From NCBI GenBank assembly GCA_023421675.1, contig JAEZTC010000002.1:499639-563638 (forward strand): a stretch of DNA of 64,000 bases, given 5' to 3'. Made by a program: the position numbers and the translations under genes. The notes below the pieces were generated by a model. That model saw only the letters and a list, made by a program, of their open reading frames with translations. It did not search any database and was not told the DNA's origin. The DNA is from Bacillota bacterium. Lineage in GTDB: Bacteria > Bacillota > Clostridia > Acetivibrionales > JANLFN01. Shown here piece after piece: positions 42,915 to 52,340 of the stretch (positions within the stretch are counted from its first letter, which is position 1; every line of letters begins with the position of its first letter).

Positions 42915-43658
42915 ATGATGGAAGAAATTAATAACAACACGGGAGAAAATGTTCAAAACGAGCATATAACTGAAACCAATACAACCGATAGCCAAAATAG
43001 CAACCTCGGTAATCCTGATTATCAAAATGCAAATCCAGGTAATAATAATACCGGATTTCAGCCTAATCCCAATCCGGTAAACCCAAACGCAGGTTACCAG
43101 AATCCAGGATATCAGAATCAGAATTTTCAGCCGCAGCAGCAGTATAATCCAAACTATTATCAGGCACCAGGCTATCAGAACCAAGGTTATCAGCAGAATC
43201 CAAATTTTCAGAATCCAGGCTTCCAGAGACCAGGCTTTCAGAACCAGGGCTTTCAGCCTCCACAAGGTGGTATACCCGGACTGTTATATAATTTAAGTTT
43301 AACTGGTTGGGCAACTTATTATGGTGTCTTTAAAATTATTCTTGGCTCGCTCTTATCCGTATTCAGTATACTAATATTGGCAACTGGTGTTAGTTTTTAT
43401 ACTATTTTAGCTATTTCACTAATTGGTCTAAGTGTTTTATTAATTATCTCCGGTGTAAAAACAATTAATTTTACCGAAGCAATGAAAAGATATGCTCAAT
43501 CCAAAGACACCAACAGAATTGCCGAAGCGTTTACAAAACTTAATCAATACTTTGTCGTAAGCGGCATTTTATCATTTGTTATAATATTATTAATCATTGT
43601 ATATATAATATTTTCACTTGATTACGCACACAGTTACAGAAACCTTTTCCGTTTTTAA
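42915..43658 (+). CDS. Membrane protein with Asn/Gln/Pro-rich N-terminal region (DUF5362-like)
   Basis: The 247-aa protein has an N-terminal ~115 residues of low complexity, built from short Tyr/Phe-Gln-Asn-Pro units (GYQNPGYQNQNFQP, NFQNPGFQRPGF). The C-terminal part has three membrane helices and a conserved middle (GVKTINFTEAMKRYAQSKDT), like DUF5362. ATG 42915 follows AAGGGGG; a longer frame from 42876 is less likely. Unknown function; the N-terminal part may be cytoplasmic and unstructured. Confidence 0.78.
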   Translation: MMEEINNNTGENVQNEHITETNTTDSQNSNLGNPDYQNANPGNNNTGFQPNPNPVNPNAGYQNPGYQNQNFQPQQQYNPNYYQAPGYQNQGYQQNPNFQNPGFQRPGFQNQGFQPPQGGIPGLLYNLSLTGWATYYGVFKIILGSLLSVFSILILATGVSFYTILAISLIGLSVLLIISGVKTINFTEAMKRYAQSKDTNRIAEAFTKLNQYFVVSGILSFVIILLIIVYIIFSLDYAHSYRNLFRF

Positions 43659-43663
43659 AAAAT

Positions 43664-43698
43664 CCCCCGTATATTTATTTATGCGGGGGTGTTTTTTT
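43664..43698. terminator. Bidirectional terminator
   Basis: CCCCCGTAT pairs with ATGCGGGGG (one mismatch), then GTTTTTTT on the plus strand. It overlaps the stop of the rluB-type gene (43675) and ends the plus-strand gene, so it probably serves both convergent genes. Confidence 0.8.
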
Positions 43699-44409
43699 AT
43701 GCTTTTTAAATTCCGATACTTCTTCAGGAGTAAGATGCCTCCATTGTCCTTCCTTTATTCCTTCAAGTGTCAGATGCCCTATACTTATCCTTTTAAGCCT
43801 GATTACGGGATGCCCTATCTTTTCACACATTTTTCTTATCTGTCTATTCTTACCCTCATGAATGGTTATTTGGATTGTGCAATTTTTAAGTGATTTTTCA
43901 ACCACTTCAACTATTGCCGGAGAAGTGACGAAGCCTTCTATTTCAACACCTGTCCGTAGTTTATCCAATTCTTCCTCAGTTGGCTGTCCTTCAATTAGTG
44001 CCTTATAAACCTTTTCCACCTCATGTTTTGGGTGGGTCATCATATTTGTAAACTCACCGTCGTTAGTAAGAATCAGCAAGCCCGATGTATATGAATCAAG
44101 CCTTCCTACAGGATATAGCCTTTCATTTATATCCTTTATATAGTCCATTACAGTATTTCTGTCAAACTGGTCTTTAACGGTAGTAATACAGCCGACAGGC
44201 TTATTAAGAGCTATATATACCTTCTTTTCCTCAATCTTAATATTCTTTCCTTCAACCTTTACTTTGTCTTTTCCGCCTACCTTAACACCCATTTCGGTAA
44301 CAACAGTACCATTAACAGATACTTTACCTTCCTTTATAAGCTCCTCTGCTTTTCTTCTTGAAGCTATTCCTGATAAGGCAAGATATTTCTGTAGTCTCAT
44401 CTCTTCCAT
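43675..44409 (-). CDS. rluB: rRNA/tRNA pseudouridine synthase, RluB/RsuA family
   Basis: The 244-aa protein has an N-terminal S4 domain (MRLQKYLALSGIASRRKAEE) and the pseudouridylate synthase core LYPVGRLDSYTSGLLILTNDG with the catalytic Asp, plus EGKNRQIRKM. RluB makes pseudouridine 2605 in 23S rRNA; RsuA-type activity is a near alternative. ATG 44409 has GGAG upstream. It lies before the ytfJ-DUF2953-scpBA run. Confidence 0.9.
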   Translation of the reverse strand: MEEMRLQKYLALSGIASRRKAEELIKEGKVSVNGTVVTEMGVKVGGKDKVKVEGKNIKIEEKKVYIALNKPVGCITTVKDQFDRNTVMDYIKDINERLYPVGRLDSYTSGLLILTNDGEFTNMMTHPKHEVEKVYKALIEGQPTEEELDKLRTGVEIEGFVTSPAIVEVVEKSLKNCTIQITIHEGKNRQIRKMCEKIGHPVIRLKRISIGHLTLEGIKEGQWRHLTPEEVSEFKKHKKTPPHK

Positions 44410-44467
44410 AATTTTCTCCATCAAAAGTAATATTACCTATTATAGCATAATAGAAACTCAGAGAGCT

Positions 44468-44505
44468 AAAAAAAATGAACTGACATAATTCAATTCATTT
44501 TTTTG
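44468..44505. terminator. AT-rich hairpin upstream of rluB
   Basis: AAAAAAATGAA and TTCATTTTTTT flank a short loop; with poly-A/poly-T arms it can act in both directions. It separates rluB from ytfJ. Confidence 0.55.
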
Positions 44506-44532
44506 TTATATTTCAAAGAAAGATACAAAAAC

Positions 44533-44556
44533 AAAAGGGCATTGATGCCCCAAGTG
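44533..44556 (-). terminator. Terminator of ytfJ operon
   Basis: On the minus strand GGGCAT...ATGCCC (44537-44550) is followed by TTTTGTTTTT, just after the ytfJ stop. Confidence 0.72.
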
Positions 44557-44565
44557 TTTTTTTAA

Positions 44566-44997
44566 TTATGTTCTATTGTCAGTGTTCGTTTCATTGCTTT
44601 TATTACAGGTCTTCCTCTTTAATGTTTCGCTAGCTTTATTAAGTATTTCAGGAACCATATCTATTATCTTTTCCACAGAAGAATTGATATTTACCGGCAA
44701 CAGCTTGATTTCACCATTACCGACAACCATGAAAGCAACAGGATTAATACTTACACCTGCACCGCTGCCGCCTGCAAATGGAAACTTGGTTGAGGCTGCT
44801 TCCTCATCTTCGTCCTTTCCAGAAGGGGAATACTCTCCTCCTCCGGCAGCAAAACCGAATGCTACCTTTGAAATAGGAATTATCACTGTTCCATCCTGAG
44901 CCTGTACTGCATCGCCCACAATAGTATTAACATCAACCATTTCCTTGATGTTCTCCATTGCAGCATTCATTAAACCTTCTATAGGATGCTCAGACAT
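44566..44997 (-). CDS. ytfJ: Sporulation protein YtfJ (GerW family)
   Basis: The 143-aa protein begins MSEHPIEGLMNAAMENIKEM and has the GerW/YtfJ signature VAFGFAAGGGEYS and FAGGSGAGVSINPVAF. YtfJ (GerW) is a spore protein needed for germination response in Bacillus. It shares a same-strand run with DUF2953 and scpB/scpA, the same association seen in Bacillus and clostridia. GGTGGTGG precedes the ATG. Confidence 0.92.
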   Translation of the reverse strand: MSEHPIEGLMNAAMENIKEMVDVNTIVGDAVQAQDGTVIIPISKVAFGFAAGGGEYSPSGKDEDEEAASTKFPFAGGSGAGVSINPVAFMVVGNGEIKLLPVNINSSVEKIIDMVPEILNKASETLKRKTCNKSNETNTDNRT

Positions 44998-45022
44998 TTA
45001 TACCACCACCTGTTAATTATTT

Positions 45023-45640
45023 TTATTTTTTAGTATGTTTAGACTTTTTATTAAGTTTACCTTTTAATAAAATGGTTAAATATTTCAATCCAACAACTAT
45101 AATATAGACAATTTTGGTTTTAAATATACAATGCAAATCAAGGTTTAGCTTTTTTTCTGAAAAATCAGGAGTAATCTTTATATCCTTTTTGAAATCTCCG
45201 AATTTATTTGAAAAGAATGAAACAATTATCCCCGCAGCAGACCATGCAAGTCCTCCCGATATACCTGTCAAACAAGCATCGCCAGTTCCGAAATCAGCAT
45301 AAATCTTCAGTTCTTCAAAATCAACCTTTCTTTCTATATAGTTTTTTATGTTAATGACCGATTGGTAAACTGTTTTGAAATGGACAATTTTATCATAAAT
45401 TTCAAATATGCCTCTTTTAGTCTTTTCTACGTCTTTGTCTTCCTTGTCTTTTTTTTTGGCTTTTATCCCTTTAGGGCCGACTTCCCTGGTTATTTTTAAA
45501 AGCCCCTTAAGAGCATAGACGGATATAGTAATATGATCGCCCTGTTTATTGGCTTCGTATGACAGTTTTATATAAACCTTTATAAAAAACAATATTATAA
45601 TTATGATTGACAGTAAAATAAAAAAAACCAGATAAAGCAT
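45023..45640 (-). CDS. DUF2953 membrane protein
   Basis: The 205-aa protein has an N-terminal membrane helix (VFFILLSIIIIILFFIKVYI) and a DUF2953 domain (QGDHITISVYALKGLLKITR; AWSAAGIIVSFFSNK; FKTKIVYIIVVGLKYLTIL). The family is typically adjacent to ytfJ and scpB in spore-formers, as here, and is of unknown function. The start has GAGGTG. Confidence 0.86.
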   Translation of the reverse strand: MLYLVFFILLSIIIIILFFIKVYIKLSYEANKQGDHITISVYALKGLLKITREVGPKGIKAKKKDKEDKDVEKTKRGIFEIYDKIVHFKTVYQSVINIKNYIERKVDFEELKIYADFGTGDACLTGISGGLAWSAAGIIVSFFSNKFGDFKKDIKITPDFSEKKLNLDLHCIFKTKIVYIIVVGLKYLTILLKGKLNKKSKHTKK

Positions 45641-45702
45641 TAAAACACCTCATCTAGTTATTTTTTCCTATTTATTTATATATTACACATTATTTCTCTA
45701 AA

Positions 45703-46257
45703 TCAATCCTGCGGAATAGGCACTTCTACAGGTTCCTCCACAGTTTCCATAAGTTCTATTCCTCTTATATCCTTTACTGTTTTAAGACCGAAGCTTCTAA
45801 GGAATTCCTCTGTAACCTCATACAGAATCGGTTTTCCCGGGCAATCCATTCTACCTGCTTCTTTTATAAGACTTCTTTCAAGAAGCTTGGTTATGGAACT
45901 GTCACAGCTTACACCTCGTATCTGCTCTATTTTAGCCCTTGTTATAGGCTGATTGTAAGCTATGATGGCGAGTGTTTCAAATGCTGCCTGAGACAAACCT
46001 TGCTTCTGCCTTGGTTCAAACAGCTTTTTGATATAATCGTTATGCTCAACCTTTGTACATAGTTGATATCCGTTATTAATCTCTCTTATGGTTATACCGC
46101 GTGAAGAGTTCTGGTAATCCGCAATCATATTGTTTATTATGTTTTTTACCGTCTTTCTATCGATTTCCAGAATCTCTGAGATTTTATCAAGGCTAAGCAT
46201 ATCACCTGCTGCAAAAAGCAGTCCTTCAATTACCGCCCCAATTTCCTTTATTTCCAT
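45703..46257 (-). CDS. scpB: Segregation and condensation protein B
   Basis: The 184-aa protein comprises two winged-helix units (GAVIEGLLFAAGDMLSLDKI; LAIIAYNQPITRAKIEQIRG) with the GRMDCPGKPILY turn, diagnostic of ScpB. It is a kleisin-associated subunit of the SMC-ScpAB condensin. I use ATG 46257 (GGGGGAA upstream); a TTG at 46281 overlaps scpA. It is encoded directly after scpA. Confidence 0.95.
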   Translation of the reverse strand: MEIKEIGAVIEGLLFAAGDMLSLDKISEILEIDRKTVKNIINNMIADYQNSSRGITIREINNGYQLCTKVEHNDYIKKLFEPRQKQGLSQAAFETLAIIAYNQPITRAKIEQIRGVSCDSSITKLLERSLIKEAGRMDCPGKPILYEVTEEFLRSFGLKTVKDIRGIELMETVEEPVEVPIPQD

Positions 46258-46277
46258 TAAGGACTTTCCCCCGTCAA

Positions 46278-47072
46278 TCAAGATACACTATCTTCAAACA
46301 TCTCCGACTCAAGCTCTATAGAAGAATTACTGTTTCTGTATACAAGTATGTCGGAGAACTGTTTCTTTTGTTCAAGTCTTGTCCTTTTAAGCTTTGAAAG
46401 CTCCAAAATTGCCATAAAGCCTGTAACTACCTCGGTTTTGGATTTCTGTCTGAGAGAAAACATGTCGGAGAATTTGAAAAACACCCTGCTTCCAAGCGCT
46501 CTTACAATCTCTCTCATTTTACTTCTCATCGATACCTTTTCCTGTTTAAGTATCTGATTTATATCAACTGACTTTGTATTAATCTTTCTTTTATTCTTAT
46601 CAGTTATTTCCTGATACACCCTTCTCAGCTCAGACGGAGAAAGGTCAATAACCGGTTCCTCCCATTCAAAGCTCATAACCTCGGGCAGCTTGTAATAAAC
46701 CTTTTCCCACTCTTTTTCCCTGTCTTTTAAAACATTGGTAAGTTCCTTATACCTTTTGTACTCCACAAGTCTTGTAACAAGCTCGTCCCTTGGATCCTCC
46801 TCTTCCTCTGTCTTTTTGCTGACATCAGGCAAAAGGGTCTTGGATTTGATGTGAAGCAGTGTAGCTGCCATTACAAGAAAATCACTTGCTATCTCAAGGT
46901 TTAGCTGCTGCATGGAGAAAAGATAATCCATGTACTGATCAGTTATTTCATTTATGGGTATATCATATATATTGAATTTGTTTTTTTCTATAAGGTGAAA
47001 CAGAAGGTCAAAAGGGCCTTCGAAGTTTTGTATCTTTATTTTATACGCATTGCTATTAAGAACAGCATCCAT
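46278..47072 (-). CDS. scpA: Segregation and condensation protein A
   Basis: The 264-aa kleisin has the N-terminal FEGPFDLLFHLIEKNKFNIYDIPI and ASDFLVMAATLLHIKSKTLLP, and a C-terminal winged helix (VVTGFMAILELSKLK). It bridges the SMC heads of the condensin. It lies between trpS and scpB on the same strand. Confidence 0.95.
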   Translation of the reverse strand: MDAVLNSNAYKIKIQNFEGPFDLLFHLIEKNKFNIYDIPINEITDQYMDYLFSMQQLNLEIASDFLVMAATLLHIKSKTLLPDVSKKTEEEEDPRDELVTRLVEYKRYKELTNVLKDREKEWEKVYYKLPEVMSFEWEEPVIDLSPSELRRVYQEITDKNKRKINTKSVDINQILKQEKVSMRSKMREIVRALGSRVFFKFSDMFSLRQKSKTEVVTGFMAILELSKLKRTRLEQKKQFSDILVYRNSNSSIELESEMFEDSVS

Positions 47073-47079
47073 ATAAAAA

Positions 47080-48069
47080 TCACTTCCAGTCTATTTTCAT
47101 TGCAGACCTTACTTCTTCCATGGTAGCGGATGCAACTTTCTTAGCCGCTTCATTACCCTTTTCAACTACTTCTCTGATAATCGAAGGCTTGCTAAGAATC
47201 TCCTGCCTCTTTTCATATATAGGAGAAAGATAATCAACCATCTTTTCCGCAAGAGCACGTTTACACTGAACACAGCCGATTTTTCCGCCCTTGCATTGTG
47301 TTTCAATTTCTGAAACTTCGCTTTCGTTGAATACCTTCTGGAAAGCATAAACAGCACAAACGTCAGGATGTCCTGGATCGTCTTTTCTGATTCGTGCAGG
47401 ATCTGTTATCATTGTACTAACTTTTTTCTTTATTTCATCAGGGCTGTCAGACATTGAAATGGTATTACCATAACTCTTGCTCATCTTTCTGCCGTCTAAA
47501 CCCGGAAGTACTTTAGCCTTGGTAAGTAAAGGCTTTGGCTCAGGGAAAACTTCACTGAAAAGGAAGTTAAATCTCCTTGCCATTTCCCTGGTCAATTCAA
47601 CATGAGGTATCTGATCCTCTCCTACAGGAACAAAATCAGCCTTATATATCAATATGTCTGCTGCCTGAAGACACGGATAACCGAGGAATCCATAGGTTGT
47701 AATATTTCTGTCCTTCATCTGTGCAAGCTGATCTTTATATGTCGGACACCTATATAGCCATGATAACGGTGTAGTCATTGAAAACAGAAGATGCAGCTCG
47801 GCATGCTCCTTTACGCTTGACTGTAGAAATATATTGCATTTTTCAGGATCAAGTCCTGCACTTAAATAACTGACAACAAGTTCATCTATATTGTTCTTTA
47901 CCATGGATGTGTCTTCATACCCTGTAGTCAAGGCATGCCAATCCGCTATAAAGAAAAAACAATCATATTCATTCTGAAGTTTTACCCAGTTCTCAAGGGC
48001 TCCAAAATAGTTTCCAAGGTGCAGAGCACCGGTAGGCCTCATTCCGCTTAATATTCTACCCTTACTCAC
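47080..48069 (-). CDS. trpS: Tryptophanyl-tRNA synthetase
   Basis: The 329-aa class I synthetase has HIGH-type ALHLGNYFGAL and GRKMSKS. It also has the tRNA-binding and Trp pockets (ADWHAL, PHVELTREMARRF). The start is GTG 48069 behind GGAGATGA. The upstream gap is only about 100 bases, with no T-box leader visible. Confidence 0.95.
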   Translation of the reverse strand: MSKGRILSGMRPTGALHLGNYFGALENWVKLQNEYDCFFFIADWHALTTGYEDTSMVKNNIDELVVSYLSAGLDPEKCNIFLQSSVKEHAELHLLFSMTTPLSWLYRCPTYKDQLAQMKDRNITTYGFLGYPCLQAADILIYKADFVPVGEDQIPHVELTREMARRFNFLFSEVFPEPKPLLTKAKVLPGLDGRKMSKSYGNTISMSDSPDEIKKKVSTMITDPARIRKDDPGHPDVCAVYAFQKVFNESEVSEIETQCKGGKIGCVQCKRALAEKMVDYLSPIYEKRQEILSKPSIIREVVEKGNEAAKKVASATMEEVRSAMKIDWK

Positions 48070-48168
48070 AGCTTCATCTCCTCTGTTCTGTATACATGTG
48101 CTGATTTTCTAATATTCAAGCCTCTTTAATTTTAAGCATTAAAGCATGGTATGTCAACCAATATACGA

Positions 48169-48852
48169 TTAAAGCAGTCTAACAATCGGAACAATGACTA
48201 TTTTAAATATACTTATAAGAAAATCTACTACAGGACCAAGTATTGCAGATATTATTCCAGGTCTGATTAGGATAATTGCAAGAAAAATTAAACCAATATA
48301 ATTTTCATATTGCATCATCTTGAAATAATATTTGGAAGGTAAAAACCCCGATAATATTTTTGAACCGTCAAGAGGAGGCACCGGTATCAAATTGAAAACA
48401 GCAAGACTTAAATTTATAAAAAGCCCCAAAGTACTTAGTTGTATAAGGGACTTGTGAAAATTTAGTGCCGTATTACTTAAAATATCCGGGTTCCAAGCTT
48501 CTCTATAATAAAAGAAAGGAAATGCAAATATGAACGCAAGAAGTAAGTTTGACAGGGGACCTGCAAGACTTACAAGCATTGTTCCGGAACGTGCATTTTT
48601 ATAATACCTAGGACTTATGGGAACAGGTTTTGCCCATCCGAAACCAAAGCCCTGCAAGCTTGACACTATTATCATTAAAGTACCTAGCGGATCCAAATGC
48701 CTTATTGGATTTAATGTTAGTCTTCCAGCATTCCTTGCAGTAGGGTCACCAAGTTTATTGGACACAAATGCATGCGAGAATTCATGAAACGCCAGTGAAA
48801 GAAGAACTATCGGAATAAGACATATATAATAGGTTATATCATGATTAAACAT
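48169..48852 (-). CDS. Site-2 protease family (M50) membrane metalloprotease
   Basis: The 227-aa protein has five to six membrane helices with the zinc motif HEFSH (in LLSLAFHEFSHAF) and the third ligand region NLIPVPPLDGSKI. This short group lacks PDZ domains and resembles the YwhC/Rip-type clade, conserved near trpS and scpA in clostridia. Substrate unknown. Confidence 0.9.
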   Translation of the reverse strand: MFNHDITYYICLIPIVLLSLAFHEFSHAFVSNKLGDPTARNAGRLTLNPIRHLDPLGTLMIIVSSLQGFGFGWAKPVPISPRYYKNARSGTMLVSLAGPLSNLLLAFIFAFPFFYYREAWNPDILSNTALNFHKSLIQLSTLGLFINLSLAVFNLIPVPPLDGSKILSGFLPSKYYFKMMQYENYIGLIFLAIILIRPGIISAILGPVVDFLISIFKIVIVPIVRLL

Positions 48853-49035
48853 TCAATTCACCGTGAAAATTACCTTTCCATATATGTTGCCTTAAGTTTC
48901 TATAACAACATATATTACTTAATATATAAGATAAGTTTTAAACCCACCTCATCTTATATTTGATTTTTACCAATATTATGAACCTAATTATATCACAATA
49001 AACAGCTTACTGCTAAGACTGGGTTTGGTAAATTG

Positions 49036-49458
49036 CTAATTATGCAAATCACGTTCATAAATATGGAATGAAATAAGCCCATCATTTTCTATATTCTTAA
49101 TTTCAGTCTTTACCGTGCCTGCATAACCCTTCTCGAAATACCCGATGATAACTTCGTCATGTTTTTCACCGTTTTTATCAAAATAATATAAGTGCATGGA
49201 ATTTTCGCTAAAGTTTCCGTCCGGGTTAACATTTATATTTACACTTGAATGAGCTTTTACTACAGGCAGGCTAATATCTTTTCCGTTATTGGAACATGTA
49301 ATCTTCAAGCCTTCTGCATTTACGTCGGTTCTATTAACTACAGTAATATCAAAACCTTGACCCGAAATTAGATTAAGAAGAGGCTTACCGGCAAAAATTC
49401 CAAAGCATAATATTACTAATACTGCACAAACACATATAAAAATGATTCTTTTACTCAT
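49036..49458 (-). CDS. Single-pass membrane protein, unknown function
   Basis: The 140-aa protein has one N-terminal helix (IIFICVCAVLVILCFGIFAG) and an outer beta-sandwich-like domain (ITVVNRTDVNAEGLKITCSN; VNINVNPDGNFSENSMHLYY). I use ATG 49458 (AAAGGTGA upstream). No family recognised; the neighbours are dacF and the M50 protease. Confidence 0.72.
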   Translation of the reverse strand: MSKRIIFICVCAVLVILCFGIFAGKPLLNLISGQGFDITVVNRTDVNAEGLKITCSNNGKDISLPVVKAHSSVNINVNPDGNFSENSMHLYYFDKNGEKHDEVIIGYFEKGYAGTVKTEIKNIENDGLISFHIYERDLHN

Positions 49459-49548
49459 ATTTTCACCTTTAATAAAAAGATTTAAGTACTGCACTTATTT
49501 TACAATATTGCAGAAACAATTAACAGTATAATCCCTCAAATAACACAA

Positions 49549-49578
49549 AACAGACGCCATTTAATGACGCCTGCGTAA
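49549..49578 (-). terminator. Terminator of dacF operon
   Basis: On the minus strand AGGCGTCAT pairs with ATGGCGTCT (two wobbles) and is followed by GTTTTGTG, 14 bases past the dacF stop. Confidence 0.68.
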
Positions 49579-49591
49579 TACATTAATAGTA

Positions 49592-50803
49592 TTAAAGCCT
49601 TCCAAGATCAAACCATGAAATCATCATTCTGAAGAATAATCTTATAAAAGATGCATGTTCAACCTTATTCTCGGCTACTACATCATATTTTCCTACTTCC
49701 TTGTCTCCAACCTTATATATTACCGTTCCAACTTTTTGACCGGCTTTAACCGGGGCTGTAAGATCCTCTGCCATGTTAAGCTCACGCTGCACCTTGCTCT
49801 TTTCCCCTTTACCCAAAAGAAGCTTTACTTCATCAGGAAATACACCATTTACATCAAGGTATACACCCTTTTTAACAGAAATCTTTCCTGCTATTTCACC
49901 TTTGTCAGCCATTTTGATGGCCTCAAAGTTGGCGAATCCATAGTCCAGAAGCTTTCTTGCCTCTGCAAAGCGTGTGTTGGAATCAGGTTCTCCCAAAACG
50001 ACAGCAATTAACTGAAGATTGTTTCTTTTTGCCGAAGCAGACAGGTTACAGCCAGCTTTGGCGGTAGTGCCGGTTTTCAGGCCGTTGCAGCCGGTATAAT
50101 ACCTGACAAGCTTATTTGTGTTATAAAGTGAGAAGGTATCATTTCTGAAGGTATCCTGCCACCTGCATGTAAGTTCAAGTATTTTGGGATGTTTATTTAT
50201 GAGTTCCTTGGACATTAATCCGATATCATAAGCACTGCTGTACTGACCGTCATCAGTCAAGCCGTTGCTGTCAAGAAAATGTGTGTCATTCATTCCAAGC
50301 TCTTTTGCCCTGTCATTCATTAACTGTACAAAAGTTTCTTCACTTCCTGAAACCTTTTCTGCCAGGGCCACTGCTGCATCATTAGCAGACTGAATTGCGA
50401 CAGCCTTAAGCATATCCCATACCGAAAACTGTTCTCCAGGCTTGAGGTAAACCTGTGTACCTCCCATCCTGTAAGCATGTTCTGTAACAGGTACCATATC
50501 ATCAAGTGAAAGCTTACCCTCACTGACACTTTCCATTACAAGAAGCATTGTCATAATCTTGGTAACACTTGCCATTGCAAGTTTTTCATGACTGTCCTTT
50601 TCAAAAAGCACATTTCCGGAAGCAGCATCGACTATAATCGCCGACTTAGCCTTTAACTCAAATACACTGGTGTTTTTTTCAATTTTCGCTACGGTTACAG
50701 CATTATATTCATCTATATCGGTTTCGGCATTTACAGGAATAAAAGATATATTTAGAAGAAGAACAACAGAAATTAAAATGCCTAATATGCGCTTCTTTGG
50801 CAA
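49592..50803 (-). CDS. dacF: D-alanyl-D-alanine carboxypeptidase (DacF type)
   Basis: The 403-aa penicillin-binding protein has a signal peptide (ILISVVLLLNISFIPVNA) and the three active-site motifs S-V-T-K (MASVTKIMTM), SAN (QSANDAA) and KTG (LKTGTTAKAG). The C-terminal PBP5 domain ends in an amphipathic helix (FIRLFFRMMISWFDLG) for membrane docking. It trims the terminal D-Ala of peptidoglycan and is linked to sporulation. TTG start with GAGGGTGG. The gene order pdp-deoB-xerD-spoIIM upstream matches the dacF neighbourhood. Confidence 0.92.
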   Translation of the reverse strand: MPKKRILGILISVVLLLNISFIPVNAETDIDEYNAVTVAKIEKNTSVFELKAKSAIIVDAASGNVLFEKDSHEKLAMASVTKIMTMLLVMESVSEGKLSLDDMVPVTEHAYRMGGTQVYLKPGEQFSVWDMLKAVAIQSANDAAVALAEKVSGSEETFVQLMNDRAKELGMNDTHFLDSNGLTDDGQYSSAYDIGLMSKELINKHPKILELTCRWQDTFRNDTFSLYNTNKLVRYYTGCNGLKTGTTAKAGCNLSASAKRNNLQLIAVVLGEPDSNTRFAEARKLLDYGFANFEAIKMADKGEIAGKISVKKGVYLDVNGVFPDEVKLLLGKGEKSKVQRELNMAEDLTAPVKAGQKVGTVIYKVGDKEVGKYDVVAENKVEHASFIRLFFRMMISWFDLGRL

Positions 50804-51007
50804 TTACAACACCACCCTCTATTAGAGATAAATTATTCAGATTACTTTTCCGATGTGAATAAGGAATTGCTGTCTGAAGTATGAATAAGCCTGGTCCTGT
50901 ACTATTCTTATGCCAAAGTGGTCTTGTATATGCTGTTTTGATATACCCGTTCAAGAAAAAAAGCAAACATTGTTTAACAATGCCTGCCCAATTAAATCAA
51001 ATGATTA

Positions 51008-52309
51008 TTATTCGACGATTCCTAGAACAAGAGGCCTTTCAAGAGGCTTACTGTCCTGAATTTCAAACGCTTCCTTAAGAATATCAATTGCCTCATTGAC
51101 TTTATCACTTCTGTTTGTAAACAGCTTTGCAATTACTTCACCTTTTCTAACCTTCATACCGGTCTTGCTGTTAAGGATTATTCCTGCAGAATAATCGATT
51201 GTCGCTTCCTTGGTCTCTCTTCCTGCTCCCAGCACCATGGATGCAATACCAAGCCTGTCAGTTCTTATATGTCCTATGTAGCCATCCTTGTCAGATATCA
51301 ATTCAAAGCTGCCCTCAGCCTTGCCAAACAAATCATAGTTATTAATAACTTCTGGGTCACCCCCCTGATTGCCTATGAGTAACGATAGCTTTTCAAGTGC
51401 TTTTCCATTAAATATTGCTTCTTCTGCCTTATCCAAACAATATTTGTTATCTCCCAAACCTGCCAATTCAAGCATCTTTGCTGCAAGAATTCTGCATACT
51501 TCAGTTAAATCTTCGGGGCCTTTGCCTTTAAGTGTTTCTATAGCTTCTATAACCTCAAGTGAATTACCTATCGCATTTCCAAGAGGTATATCCATATCTG
51601 TGATTACAGCACACGTCTTTCGTCCTACACTGCTGCCTATGTCAACCATTGCCTGTGCAAGCCTTCTTGAATCCTCTACAGTTTTCATAAAAGCACCGCT
51701 TCCGGTCTTTACATCAAGAACTATCCTGTCAGCCCCCGAAGCAATTTTCTTGCTCATTATACTGCTTGCAATAAGGGATATATTGTTTACTGTTGCGGTT
51801 ACATCACGAAGTGCATAAAGCTTTTTATCTGCAGGAGCCAGATTTCCTGTCTGACCGGCTATAGAGATACTTGAAGTCTTTACATTAGCAATGAACTCTT
51901 CCCTTTTAAGCCCTGTTTTAAATCCGGGAATTGCTTCAAGCTTATCAATCGTTCCTCCTGTATGACCCAAACCGCGGCCTGACATTTTTGCAACGGGAAC
52001 ACCACATGCAGCTACAATTGGAGCAACAATAAGGGTTGTTTTGTCACCTACACCGCCTGTACTATGTTTGTCTACCTTAACTCCGGGGATATCAGAAAGA
52101 TCTATCCTTTCACCTGAATCAGCCATTGCCATAGTTAGCTCGGCTGTTTCTTGCTCATTCATACCCTTAAGGAATATTGCCATAAGTAAAGCGGAAGCCT
52201 GATAATCTGGTATTGAACCTTCACAGTATCCCTTTATAAAATATTGTATCTCCTGACGAGACAAGGATTGCCCGTCTCTTTTCTTTTCTATAATCTCATA
52301 CATCCTCAT
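51008..52309 (-). CDS. pdp: Pyrimidine-nucleoside phosphorylase
   Basis: The 433-aa protein has the signature KVDKHSTGGVGDKTTLIVAP and GRGLGHTGGTIDKLE, typical of pyrimidine (thymidine/uridine) phosphorylases. It splits uridine and thymidine to base and (deoxy)ribose-1-phosphate, which deoB then isomerises. It lies 31 bases from deoB on the same strand. Length suits the Pdp type. Confidence 0.94.
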   Translation of the reverse strand: MRMYEIIEKKRDGQSLSRQEIQYFIKGYCEGSIPDYQASALLMAIFLKGMNEQETAELTMAMADSGERIDLSDIPGVKVDKHSTGGVGDKTTLIVAPIVAACGVPVAKMSGRGLGHTGGTIDKLEAIPGFKTGLKREEFIANVKTSSISIAGQTGNLAPADKKLYALRDVTATVNNISLIASSIMSKKIASGADRIVLDVKTGSGAFMKTVEDSRRLAQAMVDIGSSVGRKTCAVITDMDIPLGNAIGNSLEVIEAIETLKGKGPEDLTEVCRILAAKMLELAGLGDNKYCLDKAEEAIFNGKALEKLSLLIGNQGGDPEVINNYDLFGKAEGSFELISDKDGYIGHIRTDRLGIASMVLGAGRETKEATIDYSAGIILNSKTGMKVRKGEVIAKLFTNRSDKVNEAIDILKEAFEIQDSKPLERPLVLGIVE

Positions 52310-52340
52310 GTCATCACATCCTGACGTAAGTATTAATTGT

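Noticed and set aside
48070..48168. T-box leader upstream of trpS
   Set aside because: Only about 100 bases separate it from the next gene and no specifier or T-box antiterminator motif is visible.
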